From Chionoecetes opilio (lineage: Eukaryota > Arthropoda > Malacostraca > Decapoda > Majidae): DNA of 64,000 bases. Both the position numbers and the translations under genes were made by a program. This document shows positions 25,601-33,152 of this stretch, piece after piece. Position 1 is the first letter of the stretch; each line of letters opens with the position of its first letter. The notes under the pieces are model-generated. The model made no database searches. It saw only the letters and a list, made by a program, of their open reading frames with translations, and was not told where the DNA came from. The stretch spans positions 226,560-290,559 of the forward strand of contig JACEEZ010024141.1 in NCBI GenBank assembly GCA_016584305.1, read 5' to 3'.

Positions 25601-25987
25601 CGCGTCCAGGTGGTGACCGCGTGTTTGGCCGGGTGCAGCAGCGACCCACACAGCACCGCCCACAGCAGCGGCTGCACAAAGGGCTGGGGAGGGCAGGGAA
25701 GGGCAAAAGTCATGGGTCATGAGGCACTAAGTCATGTTCAAGCAGTGTTCAAGCAGCCTCATGTTTGCCTCACTAAGTCATGTTCAAGCAGTGTTCAAGC
25801 AGCCTCATGTTTGCCTCACCTGGAAGATCATGTAGACAGACCACGCCGCTGCTGCCACACACCCCACGAACACCATGGCAGCCACATTGTAGAAGGCATT
25901 CCTCAGGGCCTGGTCATACCCCTGGGGCACAAACTGTCGCCACACATTCTCCAGAGGCGACTTGGCACTCTCCCCGTAGAGCGACAT
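10556..25987 (-). CDS. TMEM245: TMEM245 orthologue, N-terminal 571 residues, 12 exons, incomplete
   Basis: Multi-pass membrane protein of the TMEM245 family; its cellular role is poorly defined. ATG at 25987, then exons 25987-25820, 25683-25499, 24630-24456, 23108-22988, 21696-21589, 20085-19973, 19108-18938, 17267-17133, 11936-11837, 11475-11336, 10965-10837 and 10723-10556. Every intron is GT-AG, phases agree, and the sum is 1713 nt without a stop. Family signatures as I recall them include the first helix plus PLLWAVLCGSLLHPAK (exons 1-2), SVPVW (exon 4), NIYLK (exon 8) and the GYIYGRQWI region (exon 12). About ten hydrophobic segments are visible, with an acidic, Pro/Ser/Glu-rich linker in exons 6-8. 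The last donor leaves phase 0, so the C-terminal AI-2E-transporter-like half lies left of the window. Intron 8 is inflated by transposons. A short CAG-encoded Gln run in exon 6 looks lineage-specific. Alternative identity is unlikely. Confidence 0.93.
10837..10965 (-). CDS. TMEM245: TMEM245 exon 11
   Basis: Long hydrophobic helix (VDSLVTLFVILTVILSAV) following LLVRTDSQAVVM. Phase 0 at both ends. Confidence 0.87.
11041..11335. repeat. CTTCCTCCT low-complexity tract
   Basis: Imperfect repeats of CTCTTCCTCCTTATTTCCTC then (CTC)n. Ser/Leu/Pro-only frames across it are artefacts. It begins at the splice donor of TMEM245 exon 10. Confidence 0.92.
11336..11475 (-). CDS. TMEM245: TMEM245 exon 10
   Basis: Basic and small-residue loop beginning ASRYLVWSAKNG. 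Its donor directly abuts a 300-bp purine-rich (minus strand) low-complexity tract. Confidence 0.84.
11837..11936 (-). CDS. TMEM245: TMEM245 exon 9
   Basis: Encodes GVLVGCVLVELWRHNYLLPL and LPTAMLYYGIKKLG, a re-entrant or membrane helix pair conserved in the family. Confidence 0.87.
11945..12231 (-). pseudogene. LINE 3' fragment, same family as 7147-7849
   Basis: Minus-strand frame encodes QGRTRSNKFKLEKRRFKKNI and FTNRVVNDWNGLSRQVV, the C-terminus of the family, followed by the identical ATGTTCTT-type tail. It lies in TMEM245 intron 8, in the same orientation as the gene. Confidence 0.78.
12379..13527. mobile_element. TTAA-flanked element without transposase (about 1.15 kb)
   Basis: The first 14 bases, GGGGAGCGTCACAC, are repeated inverted at the right end. 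TTAA lies at 12375-12378 and 13528-13531. No coding frame is seen. It directly abuts the TTAA of the piggyBac element to its right, making a TTAATTAA junction at 13528-13535. Confidence 0.7.
14354..15495 (+). pseudogene. piggyBac (PGBD-like) transposase, broken
   Basis: DDE/D transposase of piggyBac elements, which cut and paste at TTAA. Visible in order: a PVDEVMVA block with the first catalytic Asp near 14383, KGKRAGNLRQYIQNKPDKWG, the second Asp in IFADNFFTS (near 14660), the third in NMGDIDNSDM (near 15000), and a C-terminal Cys-rich domain with CQTCRLCSRKGH and a final CF..YH. The last 318 residues are open, but stops and at least two frame changes break the part before 14539 (for example TAA at the residue after MVA). 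The N-terminus is missing. Catalytic residues are retained, so decay is recent or partial. Confidence 0.85.
15727..16923 (-). pseudogene. RTE-type LINE, 5' truncated
   Basis: The minus strand encodes the RT core: ILALRVLVERRREFRQG, YVDLKKAFDSVHR, GVRQGCVLAPSLFN, the catalytic LVFADDAVIFAE and LLYGCETW, then the C-terminal GHVAR region. The 3' tail is (TGAT)n. GTTACCTTAT lies at 15717-15726 and 16924-16933 as a 10-bp target duplication, so the boundaries are firm. The 386-residue frame is open, but the endonuclease and N-terminal RT are absent. Confidence 0.88.
17133..17267 (-). CDS. TMEM245: TMEM245 exon 8
   Basis: Linker ending in NGSNIYLK, which matches the start of the conserved region preceding the next helix. 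Its donor lies 25 bp from the TTAA of the inserted piggyBac element. Confidence 0.85.
17400..18160 (+). pseudogene. Jockey-like LINE fragment (between endonuclease and RT)
   Basis: Plus-strand frames encode WFNSACSRVVHVREAAHRRY, a SAHNHAKYILQPAKEPF stretch and, after a frame change, GLDPQKAYGPDGVPPIVLKN, the RT entry motif of Jockey-type elements. Both ends are truncated and several frames are used. It lies in TMEM245 intron 7, antisense to the gene. Confidence 0.75.
18600..18835 (+). pseudogene. RTE-like LINE 3' terminal fragment
   Basis: Encodes ERPRKTWRQCIEEDLAASG and MDRNSWNRIINRLTS followed by a stop at 18801-18803, the usual end of RTE-like ORF2. Only the last 45 or so codons remain. 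Confidence 0.65.
18938..19108 (-). CDS. TMEM245: TMEM245 exon 7
   Basis: Acidic Glu/Pro/Ser-rich, predicted disordered cytosolic linker, 57 codons, phase 0 at both ends. Confidence 0.82.
19175..19972. other. TMEM245 intron 6, nothing further recognised
   Basis: Includes a C/T-rich patch at 19690-19795; no coding frame or bounded repeat seen. Confidence 0.5.
19973..20085 (-). CDS. TMEM245: TMEM245 exon 6, with Gln run
   Basis: Polar linker with seven consecutive Gln encoded by CAG/CAA codons after EDE. The acceptor polypyrimidine tract is weak, so this is the least certain left boundary of the set; phase 1 to phase 0 supports it. Confidence 0.75.
20285..20590 (-). mobile_element. tRNA-Val-like SINE (family B)
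   Basis: Minus strand begins with a tRNA-like head: A box GTAGTGTAGTGGTAGCACG, an anticodon stem CTCGG/CCGAG enclosing TTCACAA (CAC, Val) and B box GGTTCGATCCC. A body with GGGTACCGGGTGTTAGCCGG follows and a tail GCTCAGGCCCTGTAAAATAC. The tail matches the 3' end of the LINE fragment at 23270-23450. A body fragment recurs at 37128-37196. Confidence 0.82.
20807..21010. mobile_element. TTAA-flanked MITE, copy A
   Basis: About 204 bp with CTCCTTGAGACCCAGA at one end and the inverse of CCCCTTGAGGTCCAGA at the other, TTAA at 20803-20806 and 21011-21014. It is an inverted relative of copy B at 21348-21550. Confidence 0.75.
21348..21550. mobile_element. TTAA-flanked MITE, copy B
   Basis: Same family as copy A in opposite orientation (CCCCTCGAGACCCAGAACG start), TTAA at 21344-21347 and 21551-21554. 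It lies just inside intron 5 of TMEM245. Confidence 0.75.
21589..21696 (-). CDS. TMEM245: TMEM245 exon 5
   Basis: A single strongly hydrophobic helix (VVVFLVLCVLLLAGL) then a polar tail. A TTAA-flanked MITE begins 34 bp beyond its donor end. Confidence 0.86.
21797..21985 (+). mobile_element. SINE family A, strongly decayed
   Basis: Body elements (GGGCCAACCAT, GCCTACAGACGCTATAGGC) and an A-rich tail are recognisable; no head. Confidence 0.45.
22060..22240 (+). mobile_element. tRNA-like SINE head, unclassified
   Basis: An A-box-like GTGTGGTGGTTAGCCC and B-box-like GGTTTGATTCCCC lie about 60 bp apart, followed by non-tRNA sequence. The cloverleaf is imperfect, so this is a SINE or pseudogene rather than a tRNA gene. 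Confidence 0.5.
22640..22692. repeat. GT microsatellite
   Basis: (GT)n of about 35 bp with a degenerate extension. Confidence 0.9.
22988..23108 (-). CDS. TMEM245: TMEM245 exon 4
   Basis: A helix (ALVTGYLVAVVFFW) followed by RLSVPVWLVAAAG, matching the conserved SxPVW helix of the family. Confidence 0.88.
23270..23450 (+). pseudogene. LINE 3' end sharing its tail with SINE family B
   Basis: Encodes YSFPHRNIDVWNGLKEEV, a common C-terminus of decapod LINEs, then a 3' UTR with GTAGCTCAGATCCTGTAAAA and an AATAGGTAAACAC tail. Confidence 0.65.
23586..24270. mobile_element. Tc1/mariner element, internally deleted
   Basis: The termini CAGTGTCCGCAAAAAGTATT and their inverse complement are flanked by TA (23584-23585 and 24271-24272). 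About 685 bp, roughly half an autonomous Tc1 element. Confidence 0.88.
23860..24215 (+). pseudogene. Tc1-like transposase N-terminal (HTH) remnant
   Basis: Shifted frames encode an HTH (STQEIAMRTGRGERNIRRLV) and a second DNA-binding segment with FGRPKKTCKTTDR and KDPQITANEIK, then MMQHRLQKEKKLP. Stops interrupt it, and the DDE catalytic region is deleted before the right terminus. Confidence 0.65.
24456..24630 (-). CDS. TMEM245: TMEM245 exon 3
   Basis: Two hydrophobic helices separated by HHTPTF. Donor GTGCGT is acceptable though not consensus. Confidence 0.85.
24825..25420 (+). pseudogene. LINE RT C-terminus with tail
   Basis: Open frame with MPKLEYAKVVWSPHKKKEI and a VQRTATKMV-type IQRTATKMVPSLAE helix, ending in CR1/Jockey-like YKERLDKLGLPSLEERR. 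After about 25160 a tRNA-like fragment (B-box-like GGTTCGAGCCC on the minus strand near 25234) interrupts it. The LINE then resumes with YSFPNR-type codons near 25295 and ends in an AACTAGGTAAATAC tail plus (AC)n. Confidence 0.72.
25499..25683 (-). CDS. TMEM245: TMEM245 exon 2
   Basis: Starts PFVQPLLWAVLCGSLLHPAK, the most recognisable block of the family, and ends in a second hydrophobic helix (LLAVSVAFLPLRLI). The open frame continues past the donor, but GTGAGG and the phase of exon 3 fix the end. Confidence 0.9.
25820..25987 (-). CDS. TMEM245: TMEM245 exon 1
   Basis: Encodes MSLYGESAKS, the conserved YDQALRNAFYN amphipathic stretch and the first membrane helix (VAAMVFVGCVAAAAWSVYM). The start is the only upstream Met in a plausible context; 5' UTR is visible to about 26040. 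Donor GTGAGG. Confidence 0.9.
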
Positions 25988-26039
25988 CCTGCTGCTGCTG
26001 CTGTCCCCTCTTCAGTAAGTCATTCCAGGCCTGTGTTAA

Positions 26040-26280
26040 TGATGATGGTGATACAACTGGTCATATTTCATGGTAACAAGAGAACTCGGGTCATAAAATC
26101 CTACAAAATAACAGAACGAGTGCAAAATGTGCTGCAATTGTAGTGCTATAAATACCTAGACGACCGCTTACCAAGTGGATTAATCCTTTGGTCTAGTCGG
26201 TACCATCACCGACTGTGATTTCGTTGGAAGGCGAAGTCTATGCAAGTGTGGGTTCGAGTCCCACCAAGATTTTTTTTTAT
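26040..26280. other. Presumed 5' flank of TMEM245 with a tRNA-like remnant
   Basis: Just upstream of the TMEM245 start. On the plus strand, TTTGGTCTAGTCGGTACC (A-box-like) and GGTTCGAGTCCCACC (perfect B box) lie near 26190 and 26250. The anticodon loop is nine bases and the acceptor stem is poor, so a SINE head or tRNA pseudogene is likelier than a tRNA gene. No TATA box or other promoter element could be assigned. Confidence 0.4.
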
Positions 26281-26875
26281 TTAATAATGGGAAATAAGAT
26301 TTTTTCCCCGAATTGCGATTGTTACCCTGTCAGTGCGTCTCTGAAAGATTCTTGTGGCAAGATTCATAAGGGATAATTGTGGGCCCAGGGCAGTGTAGTG
26401 CTCTGTCGGTCTTATCAGCCACCCCTATGGAATATTACATTAGTTCCCTGTTCGTAGCCTCCATGACCAGTTACTACATCCTCATTGCATCTGGTCATGA
26501 GGGCTGCAGCTTCCCCTTTGGCATCCCCTTCAGAAAAACATCACAACGACAGGAGAGAGAAGATTAGAGGAGTGAAGTGTTCAGTGGCCATCACGGCAAA
26601 GTTTACGGCGTTACACAATCTCTTTACATAATGAAGGTTGAAAGGCTTAAAGATGTAATGACTACAATAAGCCGTTAGTGATGCAACAAACAACAGTAGT
26701 CTAAGTTCAATCATTTGTGTTGGTTTTAGAGAAACAAGTATCACATTTTTCCTTCTTTTTCCGGCGGAAATCCGGTCGCATGCACACACTGCCTTTACAC
26801 TTCTAGTCTGAAGCACTGTATAACCTCAAGTCTGAATCATTCTCTTCAGAAAACCTATTATGGGTAAATACATAT
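26281..26875. other. No gene seen
   Basis: Short frames on both strands have no recognisable domain. Confidence 0.5.
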
Positions 26876-27122
26876 CAGGCACCTAGAATTGAAACGGCAC
26901 AAGCGCCACTTTTAAAAAACTGAGAAAAACGTGCTTAAAGTTTAATCTAATGTCTTCATTTGTTGCTGATTTACTTTGAAAACACTTTAGGTGCATTTTT
27001 TTCATTGATAAAAAGTGGCGCTTGTGCCGTTTCATATCTTTATTTTTTTAGATTAAAATTTAAGTGCGTTTTTCTCAGTTTTTTTAAAGTGGCGCTTGTG
27101 CCGTTTCAATTCTAGGCGCCTG
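26876..27122. mobile_element. 247-bp palindromic MITE
   Basis: Arms start CAGGCACCTAGAATTGAAAC and are inverted at the right end; ATAT flanks both sides. The motif AGTGGCGCTTGTGCCGTTTC occurs at each terminus and a third time inside the right half. Confidence 0.82.
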
Positions 27123-27396
27123 ATATTTAGTGCAGCTAAAAAACAAAATTCAGATGTACGTACTTACATGACAATGACTGGAGTGAGTCTGAATAACTCT
27201 ATTACAGCGCACTTCTACAAATGATATATCTATTGGACCTCGTCAAAAGTATAATGTTTATAGTTAAAATCTATTACCTGTCATAGAAAGAATAATAATT
27301 GATAGCTAATAAAAATGTAAAACCAATATTTTTGTGATAGGTCAATACATTTTAATTGCTCTAGACAAGAAATAAATTATTATATCTCACCGGGCA

Positions 27397-27426
27397 GCCA
27401 GCAATAAATTTAAATTTATTGCTGGC
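27397..27426. repeat. 30-bp perfect palindrome
   Basis: GCCAGCAATAAATTT followed by its exact inverse complement, with no spacer. Surrounding DNA is AT-rich and otherwise featureless. Confidence 0.9.
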
Positions 27427-28890
27427 CCTTTAAATATTACAAAAGTATGTTGACACAAGGTTAATATTCCGTAGGAGTTGGCGGGCTCTACAGGCCTTCC
27501 AACTTACTTTTTCTCTATTATTTTCGGCTCAGTATAATGTGCAGTAGTTATTCACTTGCAGAAACCAAAGATATAGTACTTATTTTTATATAATAATAGC
27601 TAGGTTAGGTGACGTTTAGGTTAGATTTAGGTTGTTAGGATAGGTTTGGGAAAAGAGAAATTCTGAACAATTCGTCCTTACGGCTTTGACTGAACAAAAC
27701 TACTGCACTGTATAGTATGCTTATTGTACTTCACAACTGCAAAGGTTTCACCATGCGTTCAGCCTTGGTTAACCCACACGGCCGCTATGAATTATGAAGT
27801 GCCTCAAAAATTCTAAGTCCAGTCAGATCGTCTCCCGGGCGCTACCTTGGCTATACTAAGCTGCAGTACACCATTGATTACAGCTGGATAAGTAGCTCCT
27901 GTGTAAGGAACAGGTACATTTTGCATGAATTATTGCATATATGGATATGAAATGCTTTAAATTCGTACCACATCAATCTTTCTGATATATTTTAGCATAT
28001 ACATAAATTTCATAATACGTATCGATATAAGGGAATATATTGCTCTTTCTAATACTCCGCGTATAATTGGCACCTCAGTGACGTCACGCACAGGCTGCGG
28101 GTTCAGTTCACTGCCTGGCAGGGCTATAGAAGGTTGACAAAATGGTGACGTGTGGTTACTGCAATTTTATTTGGAGTATAACGGGAACCCTAAAGAACTT
28201 TTTTTTTATTTGTGTGTGCCACACTCATTTTGCAAACCAAAGATTATTGCACTTGGGTTAAACCTGCCACCTTGGACTTCAATAGAAATTGTGGCATTGA
28301 TGATAACTACCACGTAACATAGAATCACTCTTATCACGTACCATCGTACATCACGTACCATTTGCCATTGGGCAGCCGTCACGGTGTATCATTACTTTGA
28401 AGGTAAGTTGAATGAAATATTTACTCTTATATGAAGTGTTTAATGATGTGATTATAATGCTAGGTTACATTGAGGCTTTAAATGTATGTTGATTAAATTT
28501 CTGGGGATTTTCCTTAGATGGCTACAGATTTTTCCTCAGATTGCAAGACTTTTTCCCTTTACTTTCTCAAGTCCGTACCACAGCTTCGCACGTGATTCGA
28601 TGGGGAAATTTGGCCTTATTTCAAGTGTTTAGAGGCAAAACACTATGATATGTGACACGTGGTTAGGTAAAGGCAGGGCAGGATGTTTTGAAACAACTTT
28701 TACTGTCACGTGGCAGTAAAGATATTTATGTAGACAAGAGACTGACGCACAACAGTTAACAAAACTTATTTAAGATATGGTTAGGTAAGATGGTTCTATT
28801 GCAGCTTGATACAATACGAGCCACGTAGCTATAACCGTTTTCAAGATGTAGATCTGACCATTTGCAGTATTTATATCCCTACATCAGCCG
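27427..28890. other. No gene seen
   Basis: AT-rich single-copy-looking DNA. TTAGG-like words (TAGGTTAGGT) appear near 27600. No bounded element found. Confidence 0.45.
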
Positions 28891-28892
28891 TC

Positions 28893-29236
28893 AGAGGGTT
28901 ATAGTGAGGTTAGGTTAGTTACTTTTAGGGGTTATGGTGAGGTTTGGTTAGTTACTTTTAAGGGTTTAGTGAGGTTAGGTTAGTTACTTTTAAGGGGTTA
29001 TAGTGAGGTTAGTTACTCTTAAGGGGTTATAGTGAGGTTAGGTTAGTTATTTGTAAGGGGTTATAGTGAGGATAGGTTAGTTACTCTTAAGGGGTTATAG
29101 TGAGGTTAGGTTAGTTACTTTTAAGGAGTTATAGAGAGGTTAGGTTAGTTACTTTTAAGGGGTTATAGTGAGGTTAGGTTAGTTACTTTTAAGGGGTTAT
29201 AGAGAGGTTAGGTTAGTTACTTTTAAGGGGTTATAG
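28893..29236. repeat. 34-bp minisatellite with TTAGG-like core, left part
   Basis: About ten units of the form GGGGTTATAGTGAGGTTAGG then TTAGTTACTTTTAA. The GGTTAGGTTAG core resembles the arthropod telomere word TTAGG but is part of a longer unit. Confidence 0.92.
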
Positions 29237-30342
29237 CGAGGCCACCGAGAGAGAAGGCCTGATGCATCGCCCGTGACGTCACACAATCTAGATCCCACCC
29301 GCTCCGCTCCCCGTACAAGTTTACCTACCTAATATAATGTTTATCAGTATAAAAGATATACTGTTATCTTCGGAAATGTTTGTTCTATAATATTATCAAA
29401 TAAAAAATCGTAAAACACACAAAAGAAATGCCATTATGAGACTTTCAAGAAATATGCATGAGCTTAAACTCTTTGCCATTTAATATTTTGCTCAAAAACT
29501 TTTTACATTGAGAATATCAATAGAAGCGGAATTTAATTAGCTTTCCATTGATATATTGAGTTTAGTCATAAATGAATTAGCAGCATGCATAAATTAGCGT
29601 TAACTAAATATTAAAAATCATGAAATCGGGTAATTTCCTACCTAATATATGTTTATCAGTATAAAAGATATACTGTTATCTTTGGAAATGTTTGTTCTAT
29701 AATATTATCAAATAAAAAACCGTAAAACACACAAAAGAAATGCCATTATGAGACTTTAAAAAAATATGCATTAACTTAAACTCTTCACCATTTAATATTT
29801 TGTGAGAAAACTTTTTACACGGAGAATATCAATAGAAGCGGAATCGTATCAGCTTTCCATTGACATATTTTGTTTTCTGATAAATAAATTAGCAGCATAC
29901 ATAAATTAGCGTTAACTAAATAAATAACCTCACCAATCGGGAAAAATTACCCAATTTCATGATGTTATTTATTTAGTTAACGCTAATTTATGCATGCTGC
30001 TAATTCATTTATCAGAAAAGGAAATATATCAATGGAAAGCTAATACAATTCCGCTTCTATTGATATTCTCCGTGTAAAAAGTTTTCTCGCAAAATATTAA
30101 ATGGTGAAGAGTTTAAGCTCATGCATATTTCTTGAAAGTCTCATAATGGCATTTCTTTTGTGTGTTTTATGATTTTTTATTTGATAATATTATAGAACAA
30201 ACATTTCCGAAGATAACAGTATATCTTTTATACTGATAAACATTATATTAGGTAGGTAAACTTGTACGGGGAGCGGAGCGGGTGGGATCTAGATTGTGTG
30301 ACGTCACGGGCGATGCATCAGGCCTTCTCTCTCGGTGGCCAC
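29237..30342. mobile_element. Foldback element inserted in the minisatellite
   Basis: Long inverted arms begin CG(A/T)GGCCACCGAGAGAGAAG. GGTTATAG flanks both ends (29229-29236 and 30343-30350), consistent with an 8-bp target duplication. The inner arms are the same sequence family as the arms of the element at 7858-10265 (GTTTATCAGTATA start). The left arm is partly duplicated: it restarts at about 29638. Confidence 0.82.
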
Positions 30343-30440
30343 GGTTATAGTGAGGTTAGGTTAGTTACTTTTAAGTGGTAATAATGAGGTAAGGTTAGTA
30401 ATATTTGGAGGGTTATAGGGAAGTTAGGTAAGCAACCCTT
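30343..30440. repeat. Minisatellite, right part
   Basis: Continues the units seen at 28893-29236 with more divergence before ending. Confidence 0.85.
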
Positions 30441-30729
30441 AGGGGGTCCATGTGGGGCGCAGCCCCCTCTGGCTACGAAGGTTAGGTTTTTCTTTGACTT
30501 CCTATGACCAGTATGCTTGGTGGCTAGGGTGTTTCATTTTGTCGAAGTCGATAGTTTTGGTTCATATCGATGCTGCCCGTGTCGTATATATGCTGGTGAA
30601 GTGTCGTGCCAAATTTCAGCTCATTCCATTAGGGTTTAGGGGTCGCGCACTTTCGCCCGTATATCGGGCTGCAGTCAATTCCGTGAAATCCCTTTTTGAA
30701 ATACATTTTTTCTTTCTTTCTTAGGTAAA

Positions 30730-33152
30730 ATGGCGGCTACTAGAAAGTCTTCGCAGATGTGGTTGCTCGAGAAATCTCCAGAACCAGACATCCTTGGTGC
30801 TCGCTTGCCCTCGCAGGAGCAAGTATTCCTTTTCTTCATGTATCAGCACCACGTATTCAAGAAAGCTGTCCCTGATTCCGTGTCGGCAACGAGTGAGAAG
30901 CTGAAGGCCATCTGGGGCAAGGCGAAGCTGACAACGAAAACCGACGCGAACATTATGAAGTACGTCAAAAATCTGTTGGAGGAGTAACAAGCCCTGAAGA
31001 AGGATCGGAACAGGATAACTGACGGGGCCGAGCTGAAGCGGAAGATTTGAAAGGGCGACCTGGAAGATCTTTTCGACATCTCCAGCGCAACGTTTTTGAA
31101 AGGAGGGATATCTTGGATAAGGACAAAAGCTTCCTCATTTCGCAGAGAGAAGATCGTTCCAGTTCGTCCATGGCCGACGTCGATGTCGCCGAAGTGGCGA
31201 AAGAAAAGAAGAAAAAGGAAGCCGCTAAGAAGTTGGAAAACCGCAAGTGGAAGCAGGAGGCTGAAACGGAACGCCTACTGGAGAAGGTCCCCTATCTGCG
31301 ATCTGGCCTTTCCTCATCGTCTACTACATCGTCGGAAGATGAGGACGGCGACTTCAAGGCACCGGCAACAAAATTACCCCGGCGAGCACCAACAAACAAG
31401 CTGTCCCTAAATATCGAGCTAACGTCGGCCTGGGACCGAGAAGGGCTGTCCGTGCATCAGGCCTCGAGCGCTTACATGGCGACAGCGAAGGACTTGGGCC
31501 ACGATGTCAGTCAGCTTGTCATTTCGCCGAGCACTGTCCATCGTTCAAGGACCAGGAACAGGGAGACACTTGCCATTCAACTGGAAAGGGAGGCCTTCAA
31601 GGATCCTCCTCCGTTGGTTCTCCACTGGGACGGTAAACTACTACCGAAAGCGACTTCGAAATGGGCTTCAGAGGACCGCATTGCCGTGGTTGCGAAAGGG
31701 AGAACTTAGAGGAGATCCTGGGAGTCCCCGTCGCACAAGATGGAACGGGACAAGAAGTCGCAAGGATGGTTTTCCAGGAGGTCGAGCGAGTCGGTGCCAG
31801 GGAGCAGATCATTGGCCTTTCCTTCGATACGACGGCCTCGAACAGCGGCATGCTCGCAGGCGCCTGTGTACACCTGGAAAATCTCCTCGGTCGCTCACTG
31901 CTCTGGCTGGCATGCCGGCACCACGTACTGGAGGTTGTCCTGAAGCACATCTTCGAAAAGTGCTGCAGCTCTTCCACTGGTCCCGAGATCCCAACCTTCA
32001 AGCGCTTCCAGTCACGCTGGGAATCCCTTGATCGTGGATCGTACCGCACATTGAATGATGAGGAGCCACTGGAGAACGCCCTTGAGCTGCCCCGCGTACA
32101 GATGGTTACGTTCCTGCAAACAGTTCTCCATGACGGAAGCAACCCACGAGAGGACTACGATGAACTCCTCCGACTGTGCCTCCTGTTCCTCGGAGGAAGC
32201 GAGGGACAGATCCGATTCCGAGCTCCCGGTGCCTACCACCAAGCAAGGTGGATGGCCAAGGCCATATACGCCGTCAAGATGACGCTCTTCGCCGACCAGT
32301 TGGAGCTGCCAGCTCGCATTCAACGAGGCCTCCGTCAAGTGGCGCTGTTCGTCAGCCTCTTGTACATCAAACACTGGCACGAGGCACTGATTCTGGAGTA
32401 CGCTCCAAAGAACGATCTGGAGCTCCTGCAGGCCCTCAACGAGTATCCTGACAAGGAAGTCGGCGCAGAGGGTTCCAGGGCTCTTTCTCGCCGCCTCTGG
32501 TATCTTTCAGAAGACCTGATCGCGCTGGCTTTCTTCGACGGCAGAGTCGAGGATGGGGAGAAAAAGCGGATGCTGGAGAACCTGGTAAGGCTTGCGTCCA
32601 AGAAGGCATTGAAGAGGCTCGAGGGGAAAGGGTTGAGAGTGACCAACACCACGACCCTGAGCGGCTTCGTCACCAGTCGCAGCAAGCGGCTGTTCGAGCT
32701 GCTGACGGATCGGAAAGAACACCCCCAGAACCTACTCGCGGACGAAGCACTGAAGAACCGCGTCTAAGGTGCTCTAAAGGTGGTCAATGACAGCGCTGAG
32801 CGTGCGATCGCCCTCATCAAGCAGTTCGCCGGCGCTGTAAAGGACGAGGGCCAGCGCCAGTACCTCCTGCGCGTCGTCAAGCACCACCGCAGCGAGGTTC
32901 CCAAACGGACCAAGGCCGCCTGCTCGGCCTTCTCCCTCTGAGTGCGATCAGAGGTGCGTCAGTGTAATCAGAGGTCCGATCAGTGTGTCGATCGACGAGG
33001 CACTGAAGAACCGCGTCAGGGCTCTGAAGATGGTCAATGACGGCGCTGTAAAGGATGAGGGCCAGCTCCAGTACCTCCTGCGCGTCGACAAGCCCTACCG
33101 CGGCGAGGTTCCCAAACGGACCAAGGCCGCCTGCTCGGCCTCCTCCCTCTGA
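30730..33152 (+). pseudogene. Transposase-like gene of an unclassified metazoan family, broken
   Basis: A good acceptor (TTTCTTTCTTTCTTAG) precedes ATG at 30730. In order: an N-terminal segment (LLEKSPEPDILGARLPSQEQ), a Lys/Glu-rich coiled region (about 31195-31290), an acidic Ser-rich linker, LVLHWDGKLLP (31615), IIGLSFDTTASNSG (31811), LLWLACRHHVLEVVL, GAYHQARWMAKAIYAVKM, YLSEDLIALAFFD and, near 32780, KVVNDSAERAIALIKQF. The Asp, Asp and Glu in WDGK, SFDTT and NDSAER could be a DDE-type triad with hAT-like spacing; that is inference. I recall similar multi-copy proteins in arthropods and cnidarians but no agreed name. Stops at 30985 and 32765, a stop near 31048 and frame changes near 31080 and 31700 inactivate it. 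The last 150 bp are duplicated in tandem (32990-33152). GC content is higher than in the flanks. Confidence 0.6.

Noticed and set aside
28893..29236. True telomere
   Set aside because: The unit is 34 bp, not pure TTAGG, and ordinary sequence continues on both sides.
31597..32142. 181-residue minus-strand frame
   Set aside because: Antisense shadow of the transposase-like pseudogene.
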